From CAYOVG01 sp964407285 (GTDB taxonomy: Bacteria > Desulfobacterota > Syntrophobacteria > Syntrophobacterales > Syntrophobacteraceae), in NCBI GenBank assembly GCA_964407285.1, contig CAYOVG010000085.1:1-20836 (forward strand): a stretch of 20,836 bases of DNA, read 5' to 3'. The notes under the pieces are model-generated. The model did no database searches. It worked only from the letters and a program-made list of their open reading frames with translations, and was not told where the DNA came from. Shown here piece by piece: positions 1 through 7,787 of this stretch (positions within the stretch are counted from its first letter, which is position 1; each line of letters opens with the position of its first letter). The position numbers were made by a program, and so were the translations under genes.

Positions 1-1
1 C

Positions 2-142
2 GTCGTCTCCGTATTCGATGATCATGACGTCCGGTTCACGAAAATCGTTTACATGAAAAAACCGCGGGGGATGGAGGCGCGGCCATGGCTTGCTCACCCT
101 AAGATCACCGCGGTCCGATTTCGGAGAACATTATATAAATGA
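2..142 (+). CDS. Possible 3' end of a gene cut by the window edge
   Basis: Frame 2 is open from the left edge to a TGA at 140-142 (46 codons), while the other two plus frames close within about 60 bases. Third codon positions are fairly GC-rich over the first 30 codons and the peptide includes HDVRFTKIVYMKKPRG, which is not low-complexity. I do not recognise a family. It could equally be chance, because the stretch is short and the end of the frame (around ATTATATAAATGA) becomes AT-rich. Confidence 0.22.
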   Translation, partial: VVSVFDDHDVRFTKIVYMKKPRGMEARPWLAHPKITAVRFRRTLYK

Positions 143-192
143 TATAGGAATCGGGGCTTTTTTTCAACGGAATCGACGCCGTTTTGGAATGT

Positions 193-218
193 AGCTGAAG
201 CTTCGCGAAGCTTCAGCT
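193..218. promoter_or_regulatory. Perfect 26-bp palindrome upstream of a promoter
   Basis: AGCTGAAGCTTCG is followed immediately by its exact reverse complement, with the centre between 205 and 206. It ends 11 bases before a candidate -35 box. There is no U-tract after it on either strand, so it is a poor intrinsic terminator. A dimeric activator operator or a cruciform is more likely. GAAGCTTC occurs twice inside it, so each arm is itself partly self-complementary. Confidence 0.5.
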
Positions 219-229
219 CTCGATCTGCG

Positions 230-258
230 TTCACACGGAAAGCGATTGCGTATATAAT
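230..258 (+). promoter_or_regulatory. Candidate sigma70-type promoter for the first response regulator
   Basis: TTCACA (230-235, five of six matches to the consensus -35) is separated by exactly 17 bases from TATAAT (253-258, full -10 consensus). Transcription would begin near 265 and leave a leader of about 375 nt before the response regulator start at 641. Within that leader I see a second 14-bp palindrome (452-465) but no convincing gene. Confidence 0.5.
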
Positions 259-451
259 TTCCCTCGTTGATAGTTGGGAGTGGATCGCCGGGAAAGCAAC
301 GCCTGCTTTCCAAGGTCGGGTGATCGCAAAGCGCTTGCGAGATCCGGCTCTACCAGCCGTACTTCCCAAGGGATATCTGATCCGGTACTACAAAAACGTC
401 TCGGCACTCCTTCCCGCCATATCGATCCAGGGATTGTCAAATTTTTGCTTG

Positions 452-465
452 AGCCGATATCGGCT
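452..465. promoter_or_regulatory. 14-bp perfect palindrome in the leader
   Basis: AGCCGATATCGGCT is a perfect palindrome about 175 bases upstream of the response regulator start. It could be an operator half-site pair. Its arms are too short and its flanks too ordinary to call it a terminator. Confidence 0.25.
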
Positions 466-640
466 GCACTGTTCGCTCTTGTTTGCGCTTTTGGGAGCAA
501 AGAAAGAGATCCGTCTTCTTCATCCCTGACAGGAAAGAGGAGCATTGAGTAAGGAGTGCTTGAAACGGCATTCCAGTACATTGCACACAGATTTGCCTGA
601 TTGCGAGGTACTTGTAAACCCGGATGGTGGAGGGAGGAAC

Positions 641-1345
641 ATGAGAATTCTTTTAGTAGAAGACGAAGCAAGAATCGCTCAATCTATCAAGAGAGGGCTG
701 GAAAGCGAGGGCTATGCCGTGACGGTCTCATCGTCCGGGGAGGAGGGCTTTTTCCTGGTCAACGCCGAGTCATTCGAACTGGTCATTCTGGATCTGATGC
801 TTCCGGGGCGAGATGGGATCGAGATCCTCAGAACGATGCGGGCACAGGGGCTGCAAATCCCGGTCTTGGTGCTCACGGCGCGGGATAGGATTGAAGAGCG
901 TGTCAGAGGGCTCAACAGCGGAGCGGACGACTACATGGTCAAACCCTTCGCCTTTCCCGAGTTGCTTGCCCGCATCCGGGCGCTATTGCGCCGGGGGCGG
1001 ACACATCGGCCCATGCAGCTAAAGGTGGGCGATCTGGAAATGGATATCCCGGCGAGGCAGGTGACCAGAGGCGGAGAGGGCATCGAACTGACTCGACGCG
1101 AATTCGAACTCTTGGAGTACCTCATGCACAACCAGGGACAGATAGTCTCTCGAGAGATGCTCGCCCGCGAAGTTTGGAATGAGACAGCCAGGGCCACGCC
1201 GCTCGACAACGTCATCGATGTGCACATTGCCCGTCTGAGAAGGAAGGTGGACCAAGACCACGATGTCAGGCTCATCCACACGGTTCGGGGCATCGGTTTC
1301 ATCCTCAAGGAAAAGGAAATCGAAGAGAAGAAGGGGAAGCCGTGA
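641..1345 (+). CDS. OmpR-family response regulator (orphan)
   Basis: This is a 234-residue two-component response regulator, a cytoplasmic DNA-binding transcription factor switched by aspartyl phosphorylation. The receiver domain (1-115) has the acidic pocket at Glu7/Asp8, phospho-acceptor Asp51 (in VILDLMLPG), Thr79 and Lys101 (VKPFAF). The winged-helix effector domain (about 125-224) ends with the typical LDNVIDVHIARLRRKV and HTVRGIGF blocks of the CusR/CopR/OmpR group. The start at 641 is chosen because AGGGAGG lies at 631-637 and the receiver fold begins right there. The frame is open further upstream to a TTG at 545, but that adds a non-conserved tail. No kinase gene is adjacent. The protein is paralogous to the regulator at 10690 (roughly 60% identical by eye), so it may share that kinase or use a distant one. 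The C-terminal tail KEIEEKKGKP is charged and probably disordered. Confidence 0.93.
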   Translation: MRILLVEDEARIAQSIKRGLESEGYAVTVSSSGEEGFFLVNAESFELVILDLMLPGRDGIEILRTMRAQGLQIPVLVLTARDRIEERVRGLNSGADDYMVKPFAFPELLARIRALLRRGRTHRPMQLKVGDLEMDIPARQVTRGGEGIELTRREFELLEYLMHNQGQIVSREMLAREVWNETARATPLDNVIDVHIARLRRKVDQDHDVRLIHTVRGIGFILKEKEIEEKKGKP

Positions 1346-2166
1346 ACAGCCGGCGCTCTTGAGCGAACCTTAGAGTTTTAAGGATGTTTCCGCTCGGCAA
1401 AGGTGGGGTTCTGTCCATTAATCCATGGGAATAACAGTGGATAGTATGTCAAATTCACCTCGGATTCCTTTCTGAATCCTTAATTTCCGTTAGTGAATTC
1501 TTCATTAGGCTTCAAACCTGCCAAAAGGTTATAGGATATGAGCCTTCCATCATCGGAAACAGTCGCTGGAAGCGGCATTGCCAAGGAAGGCACGGTTGAG
1601 GGTGTTCCGTGACCGGAAAGAAAGAAACTCCTGGCGGGAAGGTGATTTGACCAGATGATCTCGTGGCCGAACAACTACTCGATCTGCATCGAATTTCGAG
1701 GCGAATGCGCTTGGGGCGATTGCTCTGAGAGCCTCGATGGGCTCGGATTGCGGAGCCTGGCAGGCGCATCCCCCTGTGGAATGGGAGTTGTCCGTCCTCT
1801 TTCCCGCCTTTCGCGGTCGTCCGATTCATATCGGATCATATGCCGACATATGGAAGTCTTGAGCCGCTGTCTTCTCCGGCTCGCCGCAGATCCGCTTAGC
1901 CGTTTGGGAAAGCCTGCCTCGCCGAACTCCATGTCCGCACACTTTGCGGAACCGCTATTCGTCAAAGACCCTCCTCTCGCCTAGAAATCATCCACTGTCG
2001 GCGGATGTTCGCCGCCAAGTTCCGCCACGGGCTGCGACATTCTCACTCCAACGCTCCGCAGGGGTTCCACACCCCTGAAGATTGCCGAAACGTGCAGTGT
2101 CTTTGCGAAATATCACAGGGGCGGTATCATGTCTTGTCTCGTTTCCAATACATGAGGAACAGCGCC
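1346..2166. other. Long gene-free stretch before the antiporter operon
   Basis: I find no convincing gene in these roughly 820 bases. Open frames exist on both strands (for example 1655-1984 plus and 1675-1965 minus), but they overlap each other, have no recognisable motifs and lack good ribosome binding sites. A small hairpin, CAGGGG-TTCCACA-CCCCTG, sits at 2059-2077, about 90 bases ahead of the mrpE start. The promoter of the antiporter operon must be here or in the upstream regulator transcript, but I could not pick a convincing -35/-10 pair. Confidence 0.5.
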
Positions 2167-2745
2167 ATGTTAAGTCAAAACGAAACTCTTTCCGTTTCCA
2201 GAAGGTCCCCCGACCCGGAGCAGCGCTCAGCCGGCAAGTATGCCCTAAGTCTTGAAACCGTCACGACATTCCTCTTACGTTTCCTCATGTTCTTCGTAAT
2301 CTGGCTTGTTTTTTCGGGTATGTACGATCCGTTCCACATGGGGCTCGGCATCCTGACCGGCGGCTACATCACCTGGCTTTCCGCGGATATCTTTCCACCG
2401 TCGGTCAACCGCCTTGGGACGCGTAAGGCCGCGGTGCGGCTCATTGCTTTCATTCCATGGCTGCTCCTGGAGATTGTCGGGGCCAACGTCCGGATGCTCT
2501 ATCTCGTCTTCCATCCCAAGCTCTACGAGAAGATATCGCCGCGAGTCGTCACTTTCAAGACATCGCTGAAGTCGGGGCTCGGCCTGACGATGCTCGCCAA
2601 CTCGATCACCTTGACCCCCGGGACTATCACTGCCGAAATCGACGAACGGGGCTACGTCTCCGTGCACGCCATCGATGACCGCTCAGCCGCCGGAATACCT
2701 GGTGAGCTGGAGCGAAAGATAATCCGCATTCTCGGAGAAGAATGA
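2167..2745 (+). CDS. mrpE: Na+/H+ antiporter subunit E (MrpE/MnhE/MbhA-like)
   Basis: A 192-residue membrane subunit of a Mrp-type multisubunit cation/proton antiporter. After a polar N-terminus of about 30 residues there are two hydrophobic stretches (FLMFFVIWLVF and LGILTGGYITWL), then a third (LIAFIPWLLLEIVGANVRML). The C-terminal half carries the family signature LANSITLTPGT followed by a small soluble domain (EIDERGYVSVHAID). I start at 2167 because GAGGA (2154-2158) is 8 bases upstream. In-frame starts at 2152 and 2005 are also open, but the extra residues are not typical of the family. The stop overlaps the next gene's start (ATGATG). The subunit is thought to support assembly rather than carry ions. 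It is the first gene of the operon and corresponds to MbhA of membrane-bound hydrogenases. Confidence 0.9.
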   Translation: MLSQNETLSVSRRSPDPEQRSAGKYALSLETVTTFLLRFLMFFVIWLVFSGMYDPFHMGLGILTGGYITWLSADIFPPSVNRLGTRKAAVRLIAFIPWLLLEIVGANVRMLYLVFHPKLYEKISPRVVTFKTSLKSGLGLTMLANSITLTPGTITAEIDERGYVSVHAIDDRSAAGIPGELERKIIRILGEE

Positions 2746-3044
2746 TGGAAGCAATGCTTTTCTACTCCAGTATATACCTGGTCAGTCTGATAGCCTTTTC
2801 CATGTACAGGGCGGCCGTGGGGCCATCAACCCTGGACCGTCTCGTCGGCGTGAACGCCATAGGCGTCAAGACCGTGGTGATGATCGTCTTCATCGGCCTG
2901 ATCTTCGACCGCCTGGACATGTTCATAGATATTGCGCTCTCGTATGCCATGCTCAACTTCATCGCGGTCCTGGCCGCCTGCCGTTACCTGGGCAAGAGAG
3001 GGCGCTTAAACCGGGAATCCTGTCTCGGAGAGGACAGAAAGTGA
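2742..3044 (+). CDS. mrpF: Na+/H+ antiporter subunit F (MrpF/MnhF/MbhB-like)
   Basis: A 100-residue protein with three predicted membrane helices (about 5-22, 35-53 and 60-80), the usual MrpF size and layout. The signature GPSTLDRLVGVNAIGVKT, with its conserved Asp, follows helix 1, and DIALSYAMLNFIAVLA forms helix 3. Two tandem ATG codons (2742 and 2745) are possible. The first overlaps the mrpE stop, implying translational coupling. MrpF is a small structural subunit of the antiporter complex. Confidence 0.92.
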   Translation: MMEAMLFYSSIYLVSLIAFSMYRAAVGPSTLDRLVGVNAIGVKTVVMIVFIGLIFDRLDMFIDIALSYAMLNFIAVLAACRYLGKRGRLNRESCLGEDRK

Positions 3045-3373
3045 CGAATCTGCTGATCATAGTACTGTGGGTCTCCGGAATGCTCCTTTTCACAGGCGGC
3101 ACTCTTGGGATACTCCGGCTCCCGGACGTCTACACTCGCCTGCACATGGCGGGGAAGCTGGATACCTTGGGCTTCCTGACTCTATTGCTCGGACTCGCAC
3201 TATACGACGGATCGGGCGACGGCTCATCGCTTACCGTTAAGCTGAAGATGCTTCTGCTCTGGGTCTTCGTCTTCCTGACCAGCCCCACTGCAACGCATGC
3301 CGTGGCCGCCGTGGGCATGCGGATAGGGATTGCCCCGTGGATGAACACAAGAAGAGAGGAGAAACATCCATGA
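3041..3373 (+). CDS. mrpG: Na+/H+ antiporter subunit G (MrpG/MnhG/MbhC-like)
   Basis: A 110-residue protein with three predicted helices. The diagnostic motif LRLPDVYTRLHMAGKLDTLG (about residues 26-45) between helices 1 and 2 is the MrpG/MnhG signature. The start is GTG at 3041, overlapping the mrpF stop by four bases (GTGA). Its own stop overlaps the next start (ATGA at 3370-3373). It is a small membrane subunit of the antiporter complex, with length normal for the family. Confidence 0.92.
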   Translation: MTNLLIIVLWVSGMLLFTGGTLGILRLPDVYTRLHMAGKLDTLGFLTLLLGLALYDGSGDGSSLTVKLKMLLLWVFVFLTSPTATHAVAAVGMRIGIAPWMNTRREEKHP

Positions 3374-3615
3374 TCGCGGAGATAAATATAATCGCCATGG
3401 TCATCATGATCGTGTGCGCGGTGGCTGCCGTCAATGTGAGAGATCTTCTCGGAGCAGCGATCCTTTTCGGGGCATACAGTTTCATGATGTGTTTGCAGTG
3501 GCTGGCAATGGGGGCGGTCGACGTCGGTTTTACCGAGGCGACTATCGGGGCGGGCATCAGCAGCGCCTTCTTCTTCGCGGCGATATACAGGACGACGAGG
3601 AGGACCTCGGATTGA
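3370..3615 (+). CDS. DUF4040/MbhD-like antiporter subunit (MrpA C-terminal segment)
   Basis: An 81-residue protein with three short hydrophobic helices. The segment VDVGFTEATIGAGISSAFF (about residues 50-68) matches the conserved TEA-GAG block of the DUF4040/MbhD family, which in classical Mrp systems is a domain inside the large MrpA subunit and in membrane-bound hydrogenases is the separate gene mbhD. Here it stands alone between mrpG and the MbhE-like frame, exactly as in the Mbh order. The ATG at 3370 overlaps the mrpG stop, and its stop overlaps a TTG start of the next frame (TTGA). An in-frame ATG at 3337 would add 11 polar residues that are really the mrpG C-terminus read in another frame. 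Confidence 0.85.
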   Translation: MIAEINIIAMVIMIVCAVAAVNVRDLLGAAILFGAYSFMMCLQWLAMGAVDVGFTEATIGAGISSAFFFAAIYRTTRRTSD

Positions 3616-4442
3616 AGACAGCAGCGCTTATTGTAGTGTTCGTGGCGGCGCTGCAACTCATCGCTTCCACCGTTGACTTCCCATCCTGGGGAGACTTCCG
3701 GTCGCCCGCCAGTCTTCATCTGTCCAAAGACTTCGTGGAGCGATGCTACGAAGAAACCGCAACGCCGAACGTCGTCACGGCCATCCTCGGCGACTACCGA
3801 AGCTTTGACACGATGCTCGAGACCCTTGTCGTCTTCATTGCCGCTCTGGCCTGTTTCCTCATTCTACGGGAACCGCGGGAGAATTGCGCTCCACCATTCT
3901 ACGGCTGCCGCCACTCTCCGTCATTGCCGGCGGCGCGGACTCGCTCGACCTGCACAAATAGCGCGGACAGCTCCTTCAATCGCATGGATTCGGATTGGAC
4001 GCCTCCCGATGTGGTCGTCGTCACTATCTCCAGAATGCTCATTCCCTTCATTCAGCTTTTTGGACTCTATGTCCTGGTGCACGGCCACTACAGTCCGGGG
4101 GGCGGATTCCAGGCCGGCGTTATCCTCGCGGCGAGCTATATCCTGCTGGCGGTTTCCCACGATCTGCGTACTCTGGTGTCCCATTTTTCCGAGAGAGCCG
4201 GCCACCTGTTCCTGGCGGCAGGCGTGTTGCTCTATTTAGGGGTCGGTCTCGTCGGCCTGGCGGCCGGGGGGTGCTTCCTCGATTACGGCAAGCTCGACAG
4301 ATTTCTGGGCATAGGGCTGTCCAGCAGCCATTCTCTTGGAATCCTGCTTGTCGAGACAGGTGTAGGTCTTACCGTGACCGCTGCAATGGTCATCATTTTC
4401 AAGCTTCTGTCCTCCAAGGGGACGGTAACGGAAGGGCTATAA
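3612..4442 (+). CDS. mrpB: MbhE-like / MrpB (MnhB) antiporter subunits in one reading frame
   Basis: From a TTG at 3612, overlapping the previous stop, the frame encodes 276 residues. Residues 1-86 are MbhE-like: an N-terminal helix, then TPNVVTAILGDYRSFDTMLE, the signature of the MrpA extreme C-terminus/MbhE, and a second helix ending at LILREPRE. Residues 125-276 are a complete MrpB/MnhB/MbhF subunit with four helices and the signature GHYSPGGGFQAGV (158-170), starting naturally at Met125 (ATG 3984). The roughly 38-residue linker is odd: Cys-, Pro- and Ser-rich and helix-free. In frame +2 the same DNA reads ILRLPPLSVIAGGADSLDLHK and then stops at 3959-3961, 22 bases before ATG 3984. So either this is a real fusion, or a one-base change has joined two originally separate genes. 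The MrpB assignment is firm; the fusion is uncertain. Confidence 0.85.
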   Translation: MKTAALIVVFVAALQLIASTVDFPSWGDFRSPASLHLSKDFVERCYEETATPNVVTAILGDYRSFDTMLETLVVFIAALACFLILREPRENCAPPFYGCRHSPSLPAARTRSTCTNSADSSFNRMDSDWTPPDVVVVTISRMLIPFIQLFGLYVLVHGHYSPGGGFQAGVILAASYILLAVSHDLRTLVSHFSERAGHLFLAAGVLLYLGVGLVGLAAGGCFLDYGKLDRFLGIGLSSSHSLGILLVETGVGLTVTAAMVIIFKLLSSKGTVTEGL

Positions 4443-4446
4443 TGCG

Positions 4447-4839
4447 ATGGAAGAACTCCTTACGCAACTGTCCACAAAATACAATTACTGGGCCTATATC
4501 ACCATAATGGCCATAGGCCTGTACGCGATGACAGCCAAGAACAACCTGGTGAAGAAGATGATAGGGCTAGGAATTTTTCAAACATCCATCATGCTCTTCT
4601 ATGTAGCCATAGGATCGAAAGAGGGAGCAACCATTCCCATAGTGGTGAAATCGGCGGGCAAAGCAGTCAGCCCTTCCGACTACATCAATCCCCTGCCGCA
4701 TGTTCTGATGCTCACAGCCATTGTCGTCTCCGTGGCCACTCTAGGAGTTGCGCTGGCGCTCATACAGCGCATCTATCAATACTACGGAACGTTGGAAGAA
4801 GATCAAATCATCGACAAGATCAGGAAATCCCGGACATGA
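4447..4839 (+). CDS. mrpC: Na+/H+ antiporter subunit C (MrpC/MnhC, NuoK-like)
   Basis: A 130-residue NuoK-type subunit with three predicted helices (about 15-30, 38-57 and 85-107). Characteristic blocks are KYNYWAYITIMAIGLYAM, NNLVKKMIGLGIFQTSIMLFY and DYINPLPHVLMLTAIVVSVA, all typical of MrpC and MbhG. By homology with NuoK it lies next to the MrpD-type ion-translocating subunit and helps carry charge along the membrane arm. It starts five bases after the preceding stop, and its stop overlaps the start of mrpD (ATGA). The loop between helices 2 and 3 (residues about 56-80) includes GATIPIVVKSAGKAVSPSDY. Confidence 0.93.
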   Translation: MEELLTQLSTKYNYWAYITIMAIGLYAMTAKNNLVKKMIGLGIFQTSIMLFYVAIGSKEGATIPIVVKSAGKAVSPSDYINPLPHVLMLTAIVVSVATLGVALALIQRIYQYYGTLEEDQIIDKIRKSRT

Positions 4840-6296
4840 AACCAATCATCATGACGATACTTCCCCTGCTGGTGGGCTCACTCCTCGCCATACCGGCGGG
4901 CTGGAGCAGGGGTAACCACGCCTATTCGATCGGCGCGGCGGCCTTCATCGCATCGACATTCTCCGCAATGCTGCTTTTTCTGGAAACCCTGAGCCATGGA
5001 ACCGTCAGCTACCAGTTGGGCGGGTGGATGCCTCCCTGGGGTATCGTCTTCGTAGTGGATTCTTTTAGCGCAGCCATGGTTCTGCTCATCGCGGTATCGG
5101 CGCTGATCTCCTATCTGGCCGGGCGCGAGGAGATTACAGCCCACTTTTCCGAGAAGTCGGCAGCTTTCATAGCCCTGACCCTACTCACCGTTGCAGGTCA
5201 TATGGGCATCGTCTCCACGGGCGATATGTTCAACCTCTATGTGCTGATCGAAATTGCAGCCCTCAGCGGTTATGCCCTGCTCGCAACTGGAGGAGGGCGC
5301 TCGGCATTGACGAGTCTGAACTATCTCTGCATAGGCTCTGTTGGGGCGTCCTTCTACCTCCTGGGCGTGGGTTACCTCTACATCATGACCGGTTCCCTCA
5401 ATATGGCCGATATTACCGGAATACTGGCCGGAATGCCGGTTTCGGCATCCATGAAAGCAGCCATTGCCATCCTGGTCCTGGGGATATGGGTGAAAATGGC
5501 GCTCTTTCCTTTCCACGGCTGGCTTCCGGGAGCCTACGGGCATTCGGAGGGCGTCGCCGTCACGCTGCTGGCTCCCCTGACGACGAAGGTCATGATCTAC
5601 GTGCTCATCAGGCTTCGCATCGGCGTGCTCCCGCAGATCGGCTTTCCCGTCGAGATGGAGCAGGTCGCGATTATTCTCGCCACGGCCGCCATTTTCGCGG
5701 GCTCCGCCCTGGCGTTCATTCAAAAGGATCAGCGGCGTATGCTTTGCTACATACTGGTCGCCGAGGTCGGCTACATGGCGGGGGGCGTTTTCCTGGGCAA
5801 CCGGTCCGCCATGACCGGAGCCATGCTCCATATTTTCGCCGATGCCCTGATGACCCTGACTCTCTTCCTTGCCCTGATGAACATCGCCGGAAGACGGGAA
5901 GGCTTGACCGTGAGGAGTTTCGGCGAACTCTTCCGCTACATGCCCTTCACCATGGCGGCTTTCACGCTCGGTGCCATGTCGATGATCGGGGTCCCTCCGC
6001 TGTGCGGCTTCTTCAGCAAATGGCACCTGCTCTCCGGGGCGCTGCAGGCGGGACAATATTCCTTCATGGTTGCGCTCATAGCATCGAGCCTGATGAACGT
6101 GATGCTATTCTTCCGCATATTCGAAGCCGCTTTCTTCGAAAAGTGGACAGGTGATCCCGCCGTTGCCCGGGAGTCCGGCCGTCTGCGGTTGGCTCTCCTG
6201 GGCACAGCCGCCGTGATGCTCGTCGTGACGGGTCTTTCTACCGGCTTCATAGTCGAGAGAGTCATTTCCGGTATCATCCCGGTCAACTTCGGATAA
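4836..6296 (+). CDS. mrpD: Na+/H+ antiporter subunit D (MrpD/MnhD/MbhH-like)
   Basis: A 486-residue NuoL/M/N-type proton-conducting membrane subunit with about 14 helices, the expected MrpD length. Residues considered essential in the family are present: Glu139 in TM5 (NLYVLIEIAALSG), Lys220 in TM7 (LGIWVKMALFPFHGWL), Lys251 in TM8 (LAPLTTKVMIYVLIR) and the TM12 lysine in GFFSKWHLL. The start is ATG 4836, overlapping the mrpC stop by four bases. It is the first of three antiporter-like subunits in this operon and, with MrpC, forms the core exchange module. It corresponds to the last antiporter gene (mbhH) of the Mbh order. Confidence 0.93.
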   Translation: MKPIIMTILPLLVGSLLAIPAGWSRGNHAYSIGAAAFIASTFSAMLLFLETLSHGTVSYQLGGWMPPWGIVFVVDSFSAAMVLLIAVSALISYLAGREEITAHFSEKSAAFIALTLLTVAGHMGIVSTGDMFNLYVLIEIAALSGYALLATGGGRSALTSLNYLCIGSVGASFYLLGVGYLYIMTGSLNMADITGILAGMPVSASMKAAIAILVLGIWVKMALFPFHGWLPGAYGHSEGVAVTLLAPLTTKVMIYVLIRLRIGVLPQIGFPVEMEQVAIILATAAIFAGSALAFIQKDQRRMLCYILVAEVGYMAGGVFLGNRSAMTGAMLHIFADALMTLTLFLALMNIAGRREGLTVRSFGELFRYMPFTMAAFTLGAMSMIGVPPLCGFFSKWHLLSGALQAGQYSFMVALIASSLMNVMLFFRIFEAAFFEKWTGDPAVARESGRLRLALLGTAAVMLVVTGLSTGFIVERVISGIIPVNFG

Positions 6297-6300
6297 CAGG

Positions 6301-7773
6301 ATGCAACCAGTGCCGATATTCTACTCCATAGCTCCTGTTCTGGCGGTTCTGGGTCCGCTTGCCGCTATTCCCGGGATACTCCGCGCCGGAAACCCAAACA
6401 TCCGCGAGACATGGACCATCGCGGCCTCCCTGCTGACGTTCGGCATGGTGGGCGTCATGCTGCCGGGGGTCATCGGCGGCGCTACGTACTCTTTTGTTTT
6501 GGCGGAGGTCCTGCCCGGCGCGGCGATAGCTCTGCGGGTAGATGCGCTCGGTATCCTCTTTGCCCTGGTCTCCACATTCCTTTGGGTCGTGACCTCCGTC
6601 TACTCCATAGGCTACATGCGTTCCCTCGAGGAACAAGCACAGACGCGATTTTTCTCCTTTTTCGCCATCTCGATCTTCTGCGCGACCGGTGTGGCCTTCT
6701 CGTCGAACCTCCTCACCATGTACCTCTTCTATGAGCTGCTCTCATTCGCCACCTACCCGTTGGTAGCGCACCATCAAGATGAGGCGGGAAGGAAGGCGGG
6801 GCGCAAGTACCTGGGTTTCATCGTCGGGAGTTCCATCGGACTGGTCCTCCCGGCCATGGTCGTCACGCACCATCTGACCGGCGATCTGGACTTCACTCTG
6901 GCCGGCGCAGACTTCGCCGGAGTTCCCTCCGGGACACAGGCCGTGTTGCTCGGTCTCTTCCTATTCGGTTTCGCCAAGGCCGCGATCATGCCGGCGCACT
7001 CCTGGCTGCCGTCCGCCATGGCGGCGCCGACGCCCGTGAGTTCTCTGCTTCACGCCGTTGCCGTCGTCAAAGTGGGGGCATTTTGCATAATACGGGTGAT
7101 CACCGGCGTCTTCGGCGGCGACTCATTGCTCCGCCTCAACCTGAACGATTTCATCACCGGCGCCGCTGCCGTGACAGTGGTCATTGCCTCGCTCACCGCC
7201 CTGTTCCAAGACGAACTCAAAAGACGACTTGCGTTCTCGACCATAGGCCAGCTCTCCTACATCATCCTGGGGGTCGGGCTGATGAATGCGGCAGGTCTTA
7301 CGGGCGGCATCCTCCACATCGTAATGCACGCTTTCGGGAAGATCACGCTTTTCTTTTGCGCCGGAGCCATCTATGCGGCAACCGGGGTGAAGCGGATAAG
7401 TCGGATGCACGGCATCGGCAGACGCATGCCGGTGACGATGGCGGCTTTTTTCCTCGGTTCCCTGTCCATCCTCGGCATCCCTCCCACCGGCGGTTTCATC
7501 AGCAAGTGGTTCCTGCTGAACGGATGCATCGACTCGGGAAGCCCACTGCTCGTTGGAACGCTCTTCCTCAGTTCGCTGCTGAACGCCGCCTACTTTCTCC
7601 CCATCGTCTACCGGGCATGGTTCCCGTCACCGGAGGCTCAGCAGTACAACGGCCCCATCGAGGAAGCGCCGTTTGCCTGCCTGGCGCCTCTTACCCTGAC
7701 CGCGGGCATCTCTGTAGGCCTGTTCTTCTTTCCGGGCGTCTTCGTCGATCTAGCCCGTCTGGCCGTGCAATAG
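6301..7773 (+). CDS. Second MrpD/NuoL-like proton-translocating subunit
   Basis: A 490-residue polytopic protein of the proton-conducting transporter family (NuoL/M/N, MrpA N-terminal/MrpD). Key residues are Glu145 in TM5 (MYLFYELLSFATYPLV), Lys226 in TM7 (FLFGFAKAAIMPAHSWLP), His251 and Lys257 in TM8 (LLHAVAVVKVGAF), the motif ELKRRLAFSTIGQLSYI, and the TM12 lysine in GGFISKWFLL. The AKAAIMPAHSWLPSAMAAPTPVSSLLH stretch is closer to NuoL/MrpA than to the preceding MrpD. It starts four bases after the mrpD stop with only a weak upstream purine run, suggesting coupled translation. It probably takes the place of the MrpA N-terminal channel module, whose C-terminal parts are encoded separately at 3370-3983. 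All expected ion-path residues look intact. Confidence 0.9.
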   Translation: MQPVPIFYSIAPVLAVLGPLAAIPGILRAGNPNIRETWTIAASLLTFGMVGVMLPGVIGGATYSFVLAEVLPGAAIALRVDALGILFALVSTFLWVVTSVYSIGYMRSLEEQAQTRFFSFFAISIFCATGVAFSSNLLTMYLFYELLSFATYPLVAHHQDEAGRKAGRKYLGFIVGSSIGLVLPAMVVTHHLTGDLDFTLAGADFAGVPSGTQAVLLGLFLFGFAKAAIMPAHSWLPSAMAAPTPVSSLLHAVAVVKVGAFCIIRVITGVFGGDSLLRLNLNDFITGAAAVTVVIASLTALFQDELKRRLAFSTIGQLSYIILGVGLMNAAGLTGGILHIVMHAFGKITLFFCAGAIYAATGVKRISRMHGIGRRMPVTMAAFFLGSLSILGIPPTGGFISKWFLLNGCIDSGSPLLVGTLFLSSLLNAAYFLPIVYRAWFPSPEAQQYNGPIEEAPFACLAPLTLTAGISVGLFFFPGVFVDLARLAVQ

Positions 7774-7787
7774 GAGAAGCCATATCC

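Noticed and set aside
193..218. Palindrome as an intrinsic terminator of a gene from the left edge
   Set aside because: There is no U-tract on either strand after the stem, and it lies next to a strong promoter.
545..640. Upstream TTG start for the first response regulator
   Set aside because: It adds 32 residues without similarity to any receiver domain and its purine run is too close to the TTG. AGGGAGG before 641 and the receiver fold fit far better.
231..671. 146-codon minus-strand frame over the leader of the first regulator
   Set aside because: No motifs, no ribosome site, and it runs over the promoter and into the regulator gene.
1655..1984. Overlapping plus and minus frames of about 100 codons in the 1346-2166 gap
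   Set aside because: Neither translation has a recognisable pattern or good start signals, and they occupy the same bases on opposite strands.
3414..3611. Upstream extension of the MbhE-MrpB frame into the DUF4040 gene
   Set aside because: Those residues are an Arg/Gly-rich out-of-frame reading of the DUF4040-like gene. TTG 3612 overlapping its stop is the likely start.
7083..7787. Upstream extension of the 80-residue membrane protein inside the second MrpD-like gene
   Set aside because: The extension is a His/Arg-rich out-of-frame reading of the antiporter gene. A proper ribosome site and ATG occur at 7772-7790.
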